A stretch of DNA of 64,000 nt from JAWKWH01 sp963669415 (lineage in GTDB: Bacteria; Pseudomonadota; Alphaproteobacteria; Rhizobiales; Rhizobiaceae). The DNA is taken from contig CAXXPS010000003.1 in assembly GCA_963669415.2 (NCBI GenBank), positions 992,001-1,056,000 of the forward strand. The letters run 5' to 3'. The translations under genes and the position numbers were made by a program. Each line of letters starts with the position of its first letter. Position 1 is the first letter of the stretch. Below are positions 63,473 through 64,000 of this stretch, piece by piece. The notes beneath the pieces are model-generated. The model saw only the letters and a list, made by a program, of their open reading frames with translations. It was not told the DNA's origin and did not search any database.

Positions 63473-64000
63473 CTACCAAGCCCGGTAAATCCCACCGTAA
63501 GGACCCCGCTTGACGAAACGCCCGTCGCCTGCGCGACCGAGGTATTTGCGCTTGTCGACAATCATCTTGCCACGCGAAAACACGGTCTCCGTGAAGCCTT
63601 TCACCCTCATACCCTCATAGGCGTTATAGTCGATGTTCATGTGATGGGTGTGCGGGTTGTTGAGGCTGATCGTCTCTTCATGTTCGGGATCAAACACCAC
63701 GATATCGGCATCGCTGCCAACGGCGATTGTTCCTTTCTTCGGGAACAGGCCGAATATTTTCGCCGGTGTTGTCGAAGTCAGTTCGACGAAACGGTTTATG
63801 TCAATGCGGTGTTTGTTGACGCCATTGTGATAGATCAGGCTCATGCGGTTTTCGACGCCCGGTCCACCGTTCGGAATCTTGCTGAAATCAGTCTTGCCAA
63901 GTTCCTTCTGGTCTTTCAGGCAGAACGGACAGTGATCGGTCGAAATGACGTTCAATGAATCATTGAGCAGTCCGTTCCAAAGTTTCTTCTGGTTCCATTT
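63473..64000 (-). CDS. hydA: Dihydropyrimidinase / D-hydantoinase, 3' part (runs off window)
   Basis: C-terminal 175 residues of a cyclic amidohydrolase that opens dihydrouracil or hydantoin rings. The segment STDHCPF contributes a metal ligand, and FVELTSTTPAKIFGLFPKKGTIAVGSDADIVVFDPEHE is the typical end of the barrel, followed by the small beta domain. The reading frame stays open to the window edge, so the start and the N-terminal metal ligands lie beyond it. Confidence 0.9.
   Translation of the reverse strand, partial: KWNQKKLWNGLLNDSLNVISTDHCPFCLKDQKELGKTDFSKIPNGGPGVENRMSLIYHNGVNKHRIDINRFVELTSTTPAKIFGLFPKKGTIAVGSDADIVVFDPEHEETISLNNPHTHHMNIDYNAYEGMRVKGFTETVFSRGKMIVDKRKYLGRAGDGRFVKRGPYGGIYRAW

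Overview
The window looks like the chromosome of a methylotrophic alphaproteobacterium. Hyphomicrobiales (Rhizobiales) is most likely, judging from the gene families, the serine-cycle genes, the tRNA-integrated island with a P4-type integrase and the moderate-to-high GC content; the genus cannot be fixed from sequence reading alone. There are three blocks: a C1/methylamine block (about 0.1-18 kb), a short host segment with envelope genes ending in a tRNA-Pro gene (18-24.9 kb), and a genomic island inserted in that tRNA (24,881-58,559). Host sequence resumes after the island (58.6-64 kb).

C1 block, all on the minus strand. In transcription order it holds an ammonium transporter with a small membrane protein, then mgsABC (N-methylglutamate synthase), gmaS (gamma-glutamylmethylamide synthetase) and mgdABCD (N-methylglutamate dehydrogenase, homologous to heterotetrameric sarcosine oxidase soxBDAG). 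Together these are the complete indirect N-methylglutamate route for monomethylamine oxidation. Immediately upstream lie an XRE-cupin regulator and five serine-cycle genes in the order sgaA, mcl, mtkA, mtkB, hprA. The layout couples methylamine-derived formaldehyde and ammonium release to C1 assimilation. Palindromic candidate operators sit before mgsA, amt and the XRE-cupin gene.

Envelope block. An MFS transporter, an uncharacterised protein and a MarR regulator with a cysteine cluster are followed by a polyprenyl-phosphate sugar-1-phosphate transferase and an O-antigen ligase-like protein. The last 23 nt of the ligase gene run into tRNA-Pro(GGG).

Island. A perfect 48-bp repeat of the 3' part of tRNA-Pro (24,881-24,928 and 58,512-58,559) marks attL and attR, and a tyrosine integrase lies just inside attR. 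The cargo starts with a FadR/NanR-like regulator and a tightly coupled operon: a D-apionate lactonase-like protein, a RuBisCO-like protein, a DUF1537 kinase, a D-apionate oxidoisomerase-like dehydrogenase and a complete CUT1-type ABC transporter. This matches the known D-apionate catabolic logic (apiose is a plant and seagrass cell-wall sugar). A further set of eight metabolic genes (aldolase, two dehydrogenase types, ketopantoate reductase-like, hydratase-like, SDR, TIM-barrel, Zn-dehydrogenase, homocysteine methyltransferase-like) has no assigned pathway. Then come an IS1182-like and an IS110/IS1111-like element with recognisable ends, mscL, two PilZ proteins, a probably 3'-truncated DUF4347/DUF11 surface protein, an orphan TadE/G-like protein, and a phage-satellite-like module (HTH protein, small protein, AlpA, hypothetical, integrase). 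Two dispersed intergenic repeat families occur within the island.

Right flank. A peroxiredoxin-like protein, hydroxymethylglutaryl-CoA lyase, two membrane proteins, an amidase and the 3' part of a dihydropyrimidinase gene that runs off the window. No rRNA or CRISPR array was seen.
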